Positions 27,301 through 35,259 of a DNA stretch of 64,000 nt are shown here, in pieces; positions within the stretch are counted from its first letter, which is position 1; each line of letters begins with the position of its first letter. A model generated the notes under the pieces. It had not been told where the DNA came from, searched no databases, and saw only the letters and a list, made by a program, of their open reading frames with translations. Source of the stretch: an uncultured Blautia sp. Its GTDB lineage: Bacteria; Bacillota; Clostridia; Lachnospirales; Lachnospiraceae. Both the position numbers and the translations under genes were made by a program. The stretch lies in contig NZ_CAKRNY010000010.1 in NCBI RefSeq assembly GCF_934371575.1, forward strand, positions 27,850 to 91,849, written 5' to 3'.

Positions 27301-27935
27301 TCTCCATCCAGCTCCCTGATCTTCTCATTGCGGTAAAATTCCAGTGCCTCGTCTATATACTGCAAAAGCTCCTTTGCAGTACAGAGATTAAAATTGGCGA
27401 TTACTATTGGAAAATTATAATAAGAATAAAGAATACGTTTTCTTACATCAAAATCCTCAATTTCAAAATAATGGGAAGAAAGCCCACGGATTCTGTTAAA
27501 ATATGCTGCCCCTTTCTTTCCATCCTCCACACTGAACGGCCGGTTATAAAAATTCCCCAGAAGGTTCAGCGTCCAGATATAAGAGTCCAGATCATCGCTT
27601 TCCTGAAAATACTGATCCAGAAGCTCCAAAACCTCTCTCATGGCAAGGGTATCCTCATATCCCTCGTCATCAGCCAGCCGGATCTGGTGAAGGAATTCTT
27701 TCGCAAGGGTATGGCTCAGTTTCGCTTCCCCCTCCAGAAAAGGACGGATATACAGATTCAGAAGAGCCTCATTTTCAATATAAAGACGACGCATCACCCT
27801 GGATTTATTCTTCAGATTCTCGATCCATGCTTCCTGGTCATCTGCCTTTAAAAGATTTTCCTGAATACGGTCTTCCAGATTCAGATTTTCTTTATATTTG
27901 GTATAAAAATGAATAATATTTTCTTCTGTGATCAT
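24303..27935 (-). CDS. Large cytoplasmic hybrid histidine kinase with degenerate HD-GYP domain
   Basis: 1210 residues without membrane helices. Domains by eye: helical TPR-like region (1-400); HD-GYP-like domain (about 405-590) with H413, LLDIGMI where the consensus is LHDIGKI, HHKSWNGKMGYP instead of HHExxDGxGYP, and SDCLDAA for ADxFDAL; a PAS-like region (about 660-790); HisKA with His826 in [13 protein letters not shown]; ATPase ([18 protein letters not shown]); receiver with LIFMDIQMPVMNGYE. The HD dyad has lost its histidine, so phosphodiesterase activity is doubtful. Overlaps the upstream GGDEF gene by 4 nt (ATGA). Confidence 0.88.
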   Translation of the reverse strand: MITEENIIHFYTKYKENLNLEDRIQENLLKADDQEAWIENLKNKSRVMRRLYIENEALLNLYIRPFLEGEAKLSHTLAKEFLHQIRLADDEGYEDTLAMREVLELLDQYFQESDDLDSYIWTLNLLGNFYNRPFSVEDGKKGAAYFNRIRGLSSHYFEIEDFDVRKRILYSYYNFPIVIANFNLCTAKELLQYIDEALEFYRNEKIRELDGDRFDFEELIEELNYDLLGNSILRFSVQEIDQTLLSRASEVLGEYYQRELEKKPDLYEMRDEIYCNYKSCLFYQGKITCTEFLEDYRRFCEYTMEHDDLDSQEGVFFSDSRYFQVAVNHLPTILELLEKYQEQYHGAPDLLDFCVSNYVHAIRRLSRTENDTFVNDVVWRSLGDVLKYLTGDEVNTLVLTQIMVSRDESTAMHSAMVEQIARRILKTVFEKCPQLLVGTFGYENVVEVLENREAILDFVSQSAQLLDIGMIRMASIVNKQSRQLTKKERDDILSHSTDGAKFIEGIPSLCKYKDAVLGHHKSWNGKMGYPSDFDNTKSDVRVLIEILHISDCLDAATDFIGRSYKTAKKLDQVLEELVRGKGSVYCPELVELLKKEPELQADLTYLMGAGRIRTCYSIYGKAVDPKEKEGKSLSIDLSNWEVISEKQREDDEDQILDFLHKSDSESRQLLRAVARNSQIILLVDMMSGKYKVSYRGNQKLLDKKIPDGYYSEFLKEYLAPNCEPSDWEKVRLKIRLSELSHIFLEQEGSYECEARIRAKNTYRWVRFQFIRMDEESVMPSMMTMIATDVQESHSRNEQLMNSLKAAYKSAEEANKAKSVFLSSMSHDIRTPMNGILGMTQIAMQHLNDPERIRYCLQRIDDSSRHLLELINEVLDMSKIESGDTALHKEPLSLIRTMELVDGVCRLAAEEKNQSFEVDTQEIRDDHVLADPVRLRQVLINLVSNAVKYTPEYGRIQVQVVQERSLKPGRAGYTFVVKDNGIGMSEEFQKKLFEPFSREDNSLTNATQGTGLGLSIARSIVTQMGGNIEVVSRQGEGTTFVVRLELTLSDDGKNTEEAVGAGIAERSKKDFTFLKGHRIMLVEDNELNREIAYELLAEAGLIVDVAENGQAAIRLLESQPENYYELIFMDIQMPVMNGYEATERIRGGESEYWKNIPVIAMTANVFQEDESRAAECGMSGYITKPIDMKVIYSVLEKWLSGNYNQLTHFQK

Positions 27936-29509
27936 TCAGCTGTGCCCCTCTCAGAAATACGCCTGTGATTCCGGCTCTTACACAGATACATTCTGTGGTC
28001 AGCTTCCTTTACCAGTTCTGTGATTTCCCCGTCTTTTTCCTCAAATGCTACAACACCATAGGAAAAGCTGATGCGGCGTGTCTCTCCATTAATCTGAAAA
28101 CGAATCGGTTTCGTCTCCAGAATTTCATTTAGCTGCTTTCCTATCTCCTCTGCTCCAAGAGTAGACAGAATTAGGAACTCATCTCCTGCATATCGATATA
28201 AAATGTCATGCTTATCAATGACACGTTTCACATTTGATGAAAAATGAATCAGATACTGATCACCGTTTTCGTGTCCGTAACTGTCATTGATCTCTTTGAG
28301 ATAATCCAGGTCAATAAATACAAGGCTGCCCTTCTGATGGTTCCGGATGAACCGCCTGCTGTTACGGTCAAATGCCGCACGGTTCAGACAGTCAGTAAGC
28401 GTATCCTTCTCCATGTCATTCTTCATCCGCTCGATCCGAAGCTCTTCTTTCGCAAGGAGACGCACCATCTGAGTGTAGTTTTCCTTCTCTTTCTCCAGTG
28501 TCTCCAGATACAATTTCTCATATTCCGGTACTTTTCCACGGATTTCTTCCTTATCGCTTCTGCTGGCAGCCGTTCTCATCAGCCTGTAAACAGGACAAAA
28601 GCTTCCGCTGAAATTTCTGGCATTTCTGATATAGTCTCCAATTCGTATAATATCATCCCAACGCTCTTCCTCTGCCATCACCTGAAGGAATTCCGCAAAA
28701 TGGTTGACACAGTAGCTTAACGTATCCCTGGCGCCTTCCCCTGCCTCTATTTTCTTCATATAAGCATTAAATTCTTCCGCAATTGCTGCCTTGTCCTTAT
28801 ACTGATGAAGCCTAAGATACAGCTCGGAAAACTCCTTCTGAAGCAGAAAAAAAGCCCGTCCATCCTCCGGAATTTCCTTCTGTTCGAGAACAGTCTGCAT
28901 ATCCCGGGCAGCCTGCTCTGCCCCTGCAACATCTCCCATTCCCAGACTCACGTAAATCTTGCTGTCATAATAAACAAGCTCATTCAGCCTGTCCGAATCC
29001 CAGAAATTCACATCACTGTCACAGGGATCCATTCTGGAAATATCCATCATTTTTTCCAGATAAATATCTGCCTCCTGAAACAGTCCACAATCTGTAAAAG
29101 CTGCAGAAATGGTATTGTAAACCGATTTCAGCGAATTTCTTACGAAAAAACCGGAATTCGCATATTTCAGTCCGTATTCCACGATTTTCGGCGGAAATCC
29201 AAGGCAGAAATACAGTCTTACCAGTGCAAGATACATCCTTGCCTTTTCTTTGGAACGCTCCAGGCGAAACCCTGTTTCACGGCAGATTTCAATCAGCGAA
29301 TCTGCGTATTCCTGGAAATTGTAGGCAAAAACACCGTAACATACTACATAGATTTCTTCTGTATATGCCGTAAGATCCTGCATCTGCTTCCATTCCCTGA
29401 TGCAGCCCGCTGTATCCTCTTTTGTCCATGTTCCTGCTTTTATTCTCTCTCTCATTTCCTCTAGCTTATACATACAAGTCCGACTCTCCTGCTCATCACT
29501 GTTATTCAA
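27932..29509 (-). CDS. GGDEF diguanylate cyclase with TPR-like N-terminal region
   Basis: 525 residues. The first ~330 are helical repeats resembling TPR; a coiled coil (about 335-360) joins a C-terminal GGDEF domain with LTDCLNRAAFD, FIDLDYLKEINDSYGHENGD and active-site AGDEF (about 441-445). The RxxD inhibitory site is absent (DKHD). It should make cyclic di-GMP in the cytoplasm. The start is a TTG at 29509; an ATG at 29473 is possible with AGGAG 12 nt upstream. Translationally coupled to the hybrid kinase gene. Confidence 0.85.
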   Translation of the reverse strand: MNNSDEQESRTCMYKLEEMRERIKAGTWTKEDTAGCIREWKQMQDLTAYTEEIYVVCYGVFAYNFQEYADSLIEICRETGFRLERSKEKARMYLALVRLYFCLGFPPKIVEYGLKYANSGFFVRNSLKSVYNTISAAFTDCGLFQEADIYLEKMMDISRMDPCDSDVNFWDSDRLNELVYYDSKIYVSLGMGDVAGAEQAARDMQTVLEQKEIPEDGRAFFLLQKEFSELYLRLHQYKDKAAIAEEFNAYMKKIEAGEGARDTLSYCVNHFAEFLQVMAEEERWDDIIRIGDYIRNARNFSGSFCPVYRLMRTAASRSDKEEIRGKVPEYEKLYLETLEKEKENYTQMVRLLAKEELRIERMKNDMEKDTLTDCLNRAAFDRNSRRFIRNHQKGSLVFIDLDYLKEINDSYGHENGDQYLIHFSSNVKRVIDKHDILYRYAGDEFLILSTLGAEEIGKQLNEILETKPIRFQINGETRRISFSYGVVAFEEKDGEITELVKEADHRMYLCKSRNHRRISERGTAE

Positions 29510-29549
29510 TCGCTTTCACACCAGATATTCGACAAAAGACCAGGTGAAT

Positions 29550-30638
29550 TTAATATATCACCCGATCTCTTCCCTGTTCTTTTCCTATATAAAGTTTATG
29601 ATCCACATTCTTCAAAAGCGTATCCATACTGGATTTGAAATCATTCTCTTCCACGCCAAAGGTCATGGTAATGGGAATCCATTCGCCCCTCCAGTCAAAG
29701 AGATCATTACTCAGCTTTATCCGAAGATCGTTAAAAATAAGGCAAACCTCATCCCCATTCATTCTTGGGAAAAAGAAAATAAACTCTTCTCCGCCCCAGC
29801 GGCATAGCCTGGCATACTCAGACAATTCTCTGCTCATAAACCTGGTAAGCCATACCAGAACGGCATCTCCGCAGTCATGCCCCCAGTGGTCATTAATTTT
29901 TTTGAAAAAATCGATATCGCCCATACCAATAGTAAAAGCCACATCCGGGTACCTGTCACGCTGCTCTGTAATGTACTGCAGCATCTGACGCCTGTTCCAG
30001 AGACCGGTCAGTGGATCTGTCCCTGCCTGCTTCTTCAGCTTCTCATTATAGAGCACCAGCTTCTTCTCAGCAGATTCCACATTGGAGCTGAACATGCTGC
30101 AGGCTACAGCCATAAGAACAAATGTAATGATCGTATTAATGATCTGCAGAACAACTGTGGCTGTCTCTGACAGTTCAAGTACGGATACGTTCATCCTGCA
30201 GTATATAAAGAGACTAAACCGCACTGCAAACAGAAATACTGTGTATATAATTTTATATCCCACTGAATTATAAACTGCAAAATATACCAGCACCATCATT
30301 TCAAACATCAGATGCTGAATACCACAATCCCATCCATACAAAACGACAAAAGCAATTACCCACAAAAGCTGCAGACCGGTACATATAAGTACACTGGTAT
30401 GCACTTTCGTGCGATAGGTTGCGCAAAATGCAGCGACCGCCAGTAACGCAAATATATCCCCTGTCCATACCTGCCTCTCCTGTCCTACCAGATACAGCAC
30501 AAACGGAATGAGCAGAAAATAAGCCCCGAGAATCAGTAAAATAACTCTGAGAAGAAACAGGATACTCTGGGGCTCATTCTCATGAATTGCTTCTTTTTTT
30601 AATAATGAGAGAAACTTCTTCCATATTCCTCCACACAT
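29550..30638 (-). CDS. Membrane diguanylate cyclase (GGDEF)
   Basis: About 362 residues: six hydrophobic segments in the first ~190, of no named sensor type, a short coiled coil, then a GGDEF domain with DPLTGLWNRRQM, GDIDFFKKINDHWGHDCGD and active-site GGEEF. No RxxD inhibitory site is seen. ATG at 30638 has GGCGG 7 nt upstream; the frame is open to 30668. Likely first gene of a run DGC-DGC-kinase-MATE with gaps of 40 nt or less. The last codons form part of a weak hairpin. Confidence 0.87.
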   Translation of the reverse strand: MCGGIWKKFLSLLKKEAIHENEPQSILFLLRVILLILGAYFLLIPFVLYLVGQERQVWTGDIFALLAVAAFCATYRTKVHTSVLICTGLQLLWVIAFVVLYGWDCGIQHLMFEMMVLVYFAVYNSVGYKIIYTVFLFAVRFSLFIYCRMNVSVLELSETATVVLQIINTIITFVLMAVACSMFSSNVESAEKKLVLYNEKLKKQAGTDPLTGLWNRRQMLQYITEQRDRYPDVAFTIGMGDIDFFKKINDHWGHDCGDAVLVWLTRFMSRELSEYARLCRWGGEEFIFFFPRMNGDEVCLIFNDLRIKLSNDLFDWRGEWIPITMTFGVEENDFKSSMDTLLKNVDHKLYIGKEQGRDRVIY

Positions 30639-30732
30639 ACAAATGCCGCCTTTCCCACGAGCGTTCAATGTATTAATTGTGCACTATTTTCGAGAAAATT
30701 GCAACCTTTTTATATGATTTTTCAATAAATAA

Positions 30733-32175
30733 TCAGACTCTTGTACCCATGTAATAAAAGCCCTTGCAGGTATCCAGGCGCACATTTATATATTTTCCAA
30801 GAAGCTCCTTTGTACCGGAGAAATGAACCAGAAGATTATACTGGGTTCTTCCTGTAAAAATCCCCTTCTCTTTGCTTTCTGTCTCAACAAGTACTTCCTG
30901 AACCTCTCCCTGAAATCTGGAGGAAGCAGCTCTTCCTTTATCCTGAACCAGCTTTAAAAGACGGTCAAAACGATCCTTCACCACATCCTCCGGAACCTGA
31001 TCCTCCATCTTCGCTGCCGGAGTACCGCTTCTTCTGGAATAGATGAATGTAAAAGCAGTATCAAAGCCACATTTCTCAACTACATCCAGAGTCTCCTGGA
31101 AATCCTCTTCTGTCTCTCCCGGAAAACCGACAATAATATCTGTTGTCAGAGAGATATCCGGCACTGCCTTTCGGATTTTCGCAACCAGTTCAAGATACTG
31201 CTCTTTGTCATAATGACGATTCATAATCTTCAGGATACGGCTGCTGCCGGACTGCATTGGAAGATGCAGGTGATGGCATACCTTCTTGCTTTTACCCATA
31301 TATGCGATCAGCTCATCAGAAAGATCCTTGGGATGGGAGGTCATAAAGCGGATTCTCTTTAACCCCTGGATCTGTTCCACTTTCTCAAGCAATTCTGCAA
31401 ATGTCACCGGATTCTTCAGCGTCTTTCCGTAAGAGTTTACATTCTGTCCAAGAAGCATAACCTCTGTGACACCGTCTGCCACCAGAGCCTCAATTTCCTT
31501 CACAATTGCCTCCGGCTCACGGCTTCTCTCACGTCCTCTTACATAAGGCACGATACAATAGCTGCAGAAATTATTACAGCCAAACATGATATTTACACCG
31601 GACTTAAAAGAATAGCTGCGTTCTGTAGGAAGCTCCTCCACAATCTTGTCAGTCCCATCCCAGATGTCGATCAGCTGGCTGTCGCGGTTCTCCATTTCAT
31701 AAAACAGCTCTGCAAACTTGAAAATATTATGGGTTCCAAACACCAGATTAACAAAAGGATAATCCTTCTGAATTTTTTCCACCACCTGTTTCTCCTGCAT
31801 CATGCAGCCAAACAGGACGATTCGCATTTCCGGATTGGATTTCTTCAGACTGTGCAGCTTGCCAAGGCGTCCGTACACCTTCAGATTGGCATTCTCGCGG
31901 ACTGTACAGGTATTGTAGATCACAACATCCGCATCCTCAGTCTCCTGTCTCTCAAATCCGATCTCATCCATAATTCCTGCCACTACCTCAGACTGCTTCT
32001 CGTTCATCTGGCATCCAAATGTCTGAAGACAATAGGTGACAGGTCGTCCCAGCTCCTGCTTCTTCAGCGCTGTCATAGTGGCGAGCTTCGCCATATAATA
32101 GTACTGGCGGTCTGTGTCGTCCTGGGGCGGTGTGATGCTGGTATCTATTTTACTGAAATCAATTTCATTAAACAT
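30733..32175 (-). CDS. miaB: tRNA-2-methylthio-N6-dimethylallyladenosine synthase
   Basis: Radical SAM methylthiotransferase acting on i6A37 of tRNAs. 480 residues with the three parts expected: N-terminal MTTase domain with cluster cysteines (QTFGCQMNEKQS, NTCTVRENA, FGCMMQEK), the radical SAM motif in FGCNNFCSYCIVPYVRGRE, and a C-terminal TRAM domain (VLVETESKEKGIFTGRTQYN). An N-terminal extension of ~45 residues is usual in clostridia. AAAGGG upstream of the ATG at 32175. Confidence 0.97.
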   Translation of the reverse strand: MFNEIDFSKIDTSITPPQDDTDRQYYYMAKLATMTALKKQELGRPVTYCLQTFGCQMNEKQSEVVAGIMDEIGFERQETEDADVVIYNTCTVRENANLKVYGRLGKLHSLKKSNPEMRIVLFGCMMQEKQVVEKIQKDYPFVNLVFGTHNIFKFAELFYEMENRDSQLIDIWDGTDKIVEELPTERSYSFKSGVNIMFGCNNFCSYCIVPYVRGRERSREPEAIVKEIEALVADGVTEVMLLGQNVNSYGKTLKNPVTFAELLEKVEQIQGLKRIRFMTSHPKDLSDELIAYMGKSKKVCHHLHLPMQSGSSRILKIMNRHYDKEQYLELVAKIRKAVPDISLTTDIIVGFPGETEEDFQETLDVVEKCGFDTAFTFIYSRRSGTPAAKMEDQVPEDVVKDRFDRLLKLVQDKGRAASSRFQGEVQEVLVETESKEKGIFTGRTQYNLLVHFSGTKELLGKYINVRLDTCKGFYYMGTRV

Positions 32176-32189
32176 AGCTTTTCCCTTTC

Positions 32190-32211
32190 ATAAAAAGAAC
32201 CCCTGAATTGT
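32190..32211 (-). terminator. Hairpin with T tract just upstream of miaB
   Basis: AACCCC and GGGGTT arms followed by CTTTTT on the minus strand, ending beside the miaB ribosome site; a read-through stop or attenuator. Confidence 0.55.
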
Positions 32212-32324
32212 GGGGTTATCCTGATTTAAATATTTTATCGTATTTGCTATCTTTTGTCCAGCAATTTATTTTCTCAGACTGCTTTTCACAACCGACCCAG
32301 GTGACTTACTTGATTCGGTTAAAA

Positions 32325-32366
32325 AAGGACTCCGGAAACCTGTTCGCACAGATTCCCGAAGCCCTT
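32325..32366 (-). terminator. Terminator after the Ala/Lys-rich protein gene
   Basis: CTTCGGGAATCTGT and ACAGGTTTCCGGAG arms with GCGA loop, then TCCTTTTTT on the minus strand. Confidence 0.75.
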
Positions 32367-32379
32367 TATATAGGGGAAA

Positions 32380-32865
32380 TTACAGCTCGATGTAATGTCC
32401 CTCAGCTTCACCGTTTACTACATAATATGCCTTATTCTCTTCTGTCTTAACGTAAACTTTAATATCCTGGATATCTTCTTCTTTCTTGCCTGTCATCTCT
32501 GTCCAAGCTTTCTTTACCTCAGATACCAGATCCTTTGTTGTGAATTCCTTACCTGCATACTGAAGGAAAACTTCCTCAGTTACTACAGCTTTTCTTGTTC
32601 TTCTTGTAGCAGGTTTCTTAGCCTCTGCTTTCGGAGCAGCAGCTTTAGCCGGAGCCTTAACAGTCTCTTTAGCGGCTTCCTTAGCTGTCTCTTTAACGGT
32701 CTCAGTAGCTGCCTTAACTGTCTCTGTAGCAGCTTTTACAGTCTCAACAACAGCAGCTTTAACAGCTTCTGCCTTGGATGGCTCAGCCTTTACCTCTGCT
32801 GCACTCTTAGCTGCCTTCTTGGCTGCCATTGTTTCTGCCTTTTTTGTAGTTCTCTTTGTAGCCAT
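32380..32865 (-). CDS. Ala/Lys-rich protein with C-terminal DUF6465-like domain
   Basis: 161 residues. The first ~95 are a low-complexity, histone-H1-like stretch of Ala, Lys, Glu, Thr and Val with repeats of VKAATETVKAATET type; the last ~65 form a compact domain (EVFLQYAGKEFTTKDLVSEV...YVVNGEAEGHYIEL) as in DUF6465 proteins of Lachnospiraceae. The charge pattern suggests nucleic-acid or nucleoid binding, but no activity is known to me. Own promoter and terminator, so it is monocistronic. Confidence 0.75.
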   Translation of the reverse strand: MATKRTTKKAETMAAKKAAKSAAEVKAEPSKAEAVKAAVVETVKAATETVKAATETVKETAKEAAKETVKAPAKAAAPKAEAKKPATRRTRKAVVTEEVFLQYAGKEFTTKDLVSEVKKAWTEMTGKKEEDIQDIKVYVKTEENKAYYVVNGEAEGHYIEL

Positions 32866-32916
32866 TATAATAGCCTCCTTGACGGTGAAAATATTCTTCG
32901 ATTTCGCTTCTATGAT

Positions 32917-32945
32917 AGAATACTACGAATTGAATTTTTTTGCAA
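32917..32945 (-). promoter_or_regulatory. Promoter of the Ala/Lys-rich protein gene
   Basis: TTGCAA (32945-32940), 17-bp spacer, TATTCT (32922-32917). The remaining 32946-33140 is AT-rich without further signals that I could identify. Confidence 0.6.
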
Positions 32946-33140
32946 GTTTTGACAAATCAGCGCTTGACAAGCTTTTTTCGCAGCTTCATAGGTAAAAATA
33001 CACAAACAAAGCCTTTTAATTTCATAAAATCCACAGATGCAATTCTAAAAAACCTGATAATTTTAGTTCGCTGCCACAGTTATTGCCAAATTTTTCCTGA
33101 TTTTTTCAGTGTTTTTCGTTATTTATTTCCCTGCACAACA

Positions 33141-35195
33141 CTATAGTCCCAGGTTCTCAAGGTCATATTTCATATAAGCATTTAATCTTTCCCGCAACTT
33201 TTCGTGCTGCGGCAGTGTCAGCTCCCGGTCAAGCTCCAGAAGTCCTCCTGCCGCATCGCTTGCAGCCTTCAGCACATCTGAATCCTGATAAATATCGCCA
33301 ATCCGAAACTCCAGCTGACCACTCTGACGGATTCCAAACAGATCTCCGGGACCGCGAAGCTTCAGATCCTCCCCTGCAATAAAAAATCCGTCATTGGATT
33401 TATTCAAAATCTCCAGACGTTTGGAAGTCTCTTCCTCTTCATTTCCCTGCATAAAAATACAATAAGACTGGTGTTCTCCACGTCCCACGCGGCCTCTTAG
33501 CTGATGAAGCTGTGCCAGCCCGAACCGTTCTGCATTTTCCACCATCATAACGGTGGCATTTGGCACATTCACGCCTACCTCCACTACTGTGGTGGATACC
33601 AGCACCTGAAGTTCGCCCCTTGCAAACTGCTCCATAATCTCATTTTTTTCCCTGGGCTTCATTTTTCCATGAAGCATTCCAACGGCAATATCAGATGGAA
33701 AAATCTCCTTCAGCCGTGCTGTATAATCGGTCACATTCTCTCCATCCGCACCTTCACTTTCTTCTACCATCGGACAGATAATATATGCCTGTCGTCCTTC
33801 CCGCACCTGTTTTTCAATAAAGGAATAGGCCTTTGGGCGATAAGATGTGCCAACCACGCAGTTCCGGATGGGAAGACGCGTTGCCGGAAGCTCATCAATA
33901 ATGGAAATATCAAGATCCCCATATATAATGATCGCAAGAGTCCGGGGAATAGGTGTCGCGCTCATAACCAGCACATGAGGCACATTTCCCCTGGTTGTCA
34001 GGGCTTCTCTTTGTTTCACACCAAAACGATGCTGCTCATCTGTGATAACAAGACCAAGATTTTCATACACTACCTTTTCCTGGATCAGTGCATGGGTACC
34101 GATGATAACATTTGCCTCCCCGGCAGCAATCTCCCCGTAAATTCTTCTTTTCTCCTTCTGTGTGGTGGATCCTGTAAGAAGAACAGGATGACAGGAATGG
34201 ACTTTCTGCTCCTCCAACAGCTTTGTAAAAGCTTCAAAATGCTGATTGGCAAGAACCTCTGTCGGCACCATCAGGGCTGCCTGATAGCCGTTTTCCGCAG
34301 TGAGAACCATGGCCAGAAAAGCAAGAATGGTTTTTCCGCTTCCCACATCACCCTGAACCAGCCTGGACATAAGTGTGTGTCCGCAAAGATCCCGTTCTAT
34401 CTCGTGCCATGCATTTAGCTGTGCCCCTGTAAGGCGGTAAGGAAGGCCTTCCATGATCTGCTCTGTAGTCCATACAGGCTTCATGGGAAACGCATCCGGA
34501 GCCTCTTCTGTTTTCCCCTTTAATATCTGTACAGCCAGAATAAACAGCAGAAATTCATCAAACACAAGACGCTTTCTTGCCACAAGAAGCTCCTGCATGT
34601 TTGCAGGAAAATGTATGGTGGAGATTGCGTAATTATCATCTGCAAGGTGGTAGAATTCTTTTATTTCATCCGGCAGGAATTCTGTCTGCAGACCCTGTTC
34701 ATCCAGAACCTGATGCATCAGCCTGGTGATCAGCTTATTGGTAATTCCGGCTGTAAGTCCATAGATTGGCTGCATACTGTGAAGAACTTCCTCATATGCC
34801 GCCGGCGTAAAGATTTCCGGATGCTCCATTTCCAGCCGGCCTTTTTTTCTGGATATTTTACCGCGGAGAATGAAACAGCTGCCTTTTTTCAAAGTATTTT
34901 TCAGATAGGGCGCATTGAACCACACCACAGGCAGTCTGCCAGTGGCATCTGCGACAGTGATGGAAATGATCTGCAGATTGCGAACCCTGTTTACATAGAC
35001 TCCTGTGGCAACCGTTCCACGAACAGCTGCCACAGTATTCTCCTTCAGAGCACTGATTTCCTCCGGTGCCTCATATTCGTCATAATTTCTCGGATAATAG
35101 TGCAAAAGATCGTCTGTGGCGGTAATGCCGATTTTCTGAAACAGCTTTTCTGTTTTCTCTCCAACACCCTTTAGTTCCCGAAGCAGTTTTGTCAC
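33141..35195 (-). CDS. recG: ATP-dependent DNA helicase RecG
   Basis: Branch-migrating helicase that remodels stalled forks and recombination intermediates. 684 residues: N-terminal wedge/OB domain (GVGEKTEKLFQKIGI, VADATGRLPVVWFN), Walker A GDVGSGKT (282-289), DEQHRFG box, motif VMSATPIPRT, and C-terminal helicase motifs TTVVEVGVNVPNA and QLRGRVGRGEHQSYC. GTG start at 35195 with GAGGAG 7 nt upstream. It follows the FakA-like gene after a terminator. Confidence 0.97.
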   Translation of the reverse strand: MTKLLRELKGVGEKTEKLFQKIGITATDDLLHYYPRNYDEYEAPEEISALKENTVAAVRGTVATGVYVNRVRNLQIISITVADATGRLPVVWFNAPYLKNTLKKGSCFILRGKISRKKGRLEMEHPEIFTPAAYEEVLHSMQPIYGLTAGITNKLITRLMHQVLDEQGLQTEFLPDEIKEFYHLADDNYAISTIHFPANMQELLVARKRLVFDEFLLFILAVQILKGKTEEAPDAFPMKPVWTTEQIMEGLPYRLTGAQLNAWHEIERDLCGHTLMSRLVQGDVGSGKTILAFLAMVLTAENGYQAALMVPTEVLANQHFEAFTKLLEEQKVHSCHPVLLTGSTTQKEKRRIYGEIAAGEANVIIGTHALIQEKVVYENLGLVITDEQHRFGVKQREALTTRGNVPHVLVMSATPIPRTLAIIIYGDLDISIIDELPATRLPIRNCVVGTSYRPKAYSFIEKQVREGRQAYIICPMVEESEGADGENVTDYTARLKEIFPSDIAVGMLHGKMKPREKNEIMEQFARGELQVLVSTTVVEVGVNVPNATVMMVENAERFGLAQLHQLRGRVGRGEHQSYCIFMQGNEEEETSKRLEILNKSNDGFFIAGEDLKLRGPGDLFGIRQSGQLEFRIGDIYQDSDVLKAASDAAGGLLELDRELTLPQHEKLRERLNAYMKYDLENLGL

Positions 35196-35221
35196 TGTTT
35201 TTCTCCTCTTTCCAATCAGAA

Positions 35222-35246
35222 AAAGGGCAGGAAACTCCCGCCCTCA
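35222..35246 (-). terminator. Terminator between the FakA-like gene and recG
   Basis: GGGCGGGA and TCCTGCCC arms followed by TTTTTC on the minus strand. Confidence 0.75.
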
Positions 35247-35259
35247 TTTCATCTTATGA

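Noticed and set aside
33504..34418. 304-codon plus-strand ORF inside recG
   Set aside because: Shadow; recG motifs occupy the whole stretch on the other strand.
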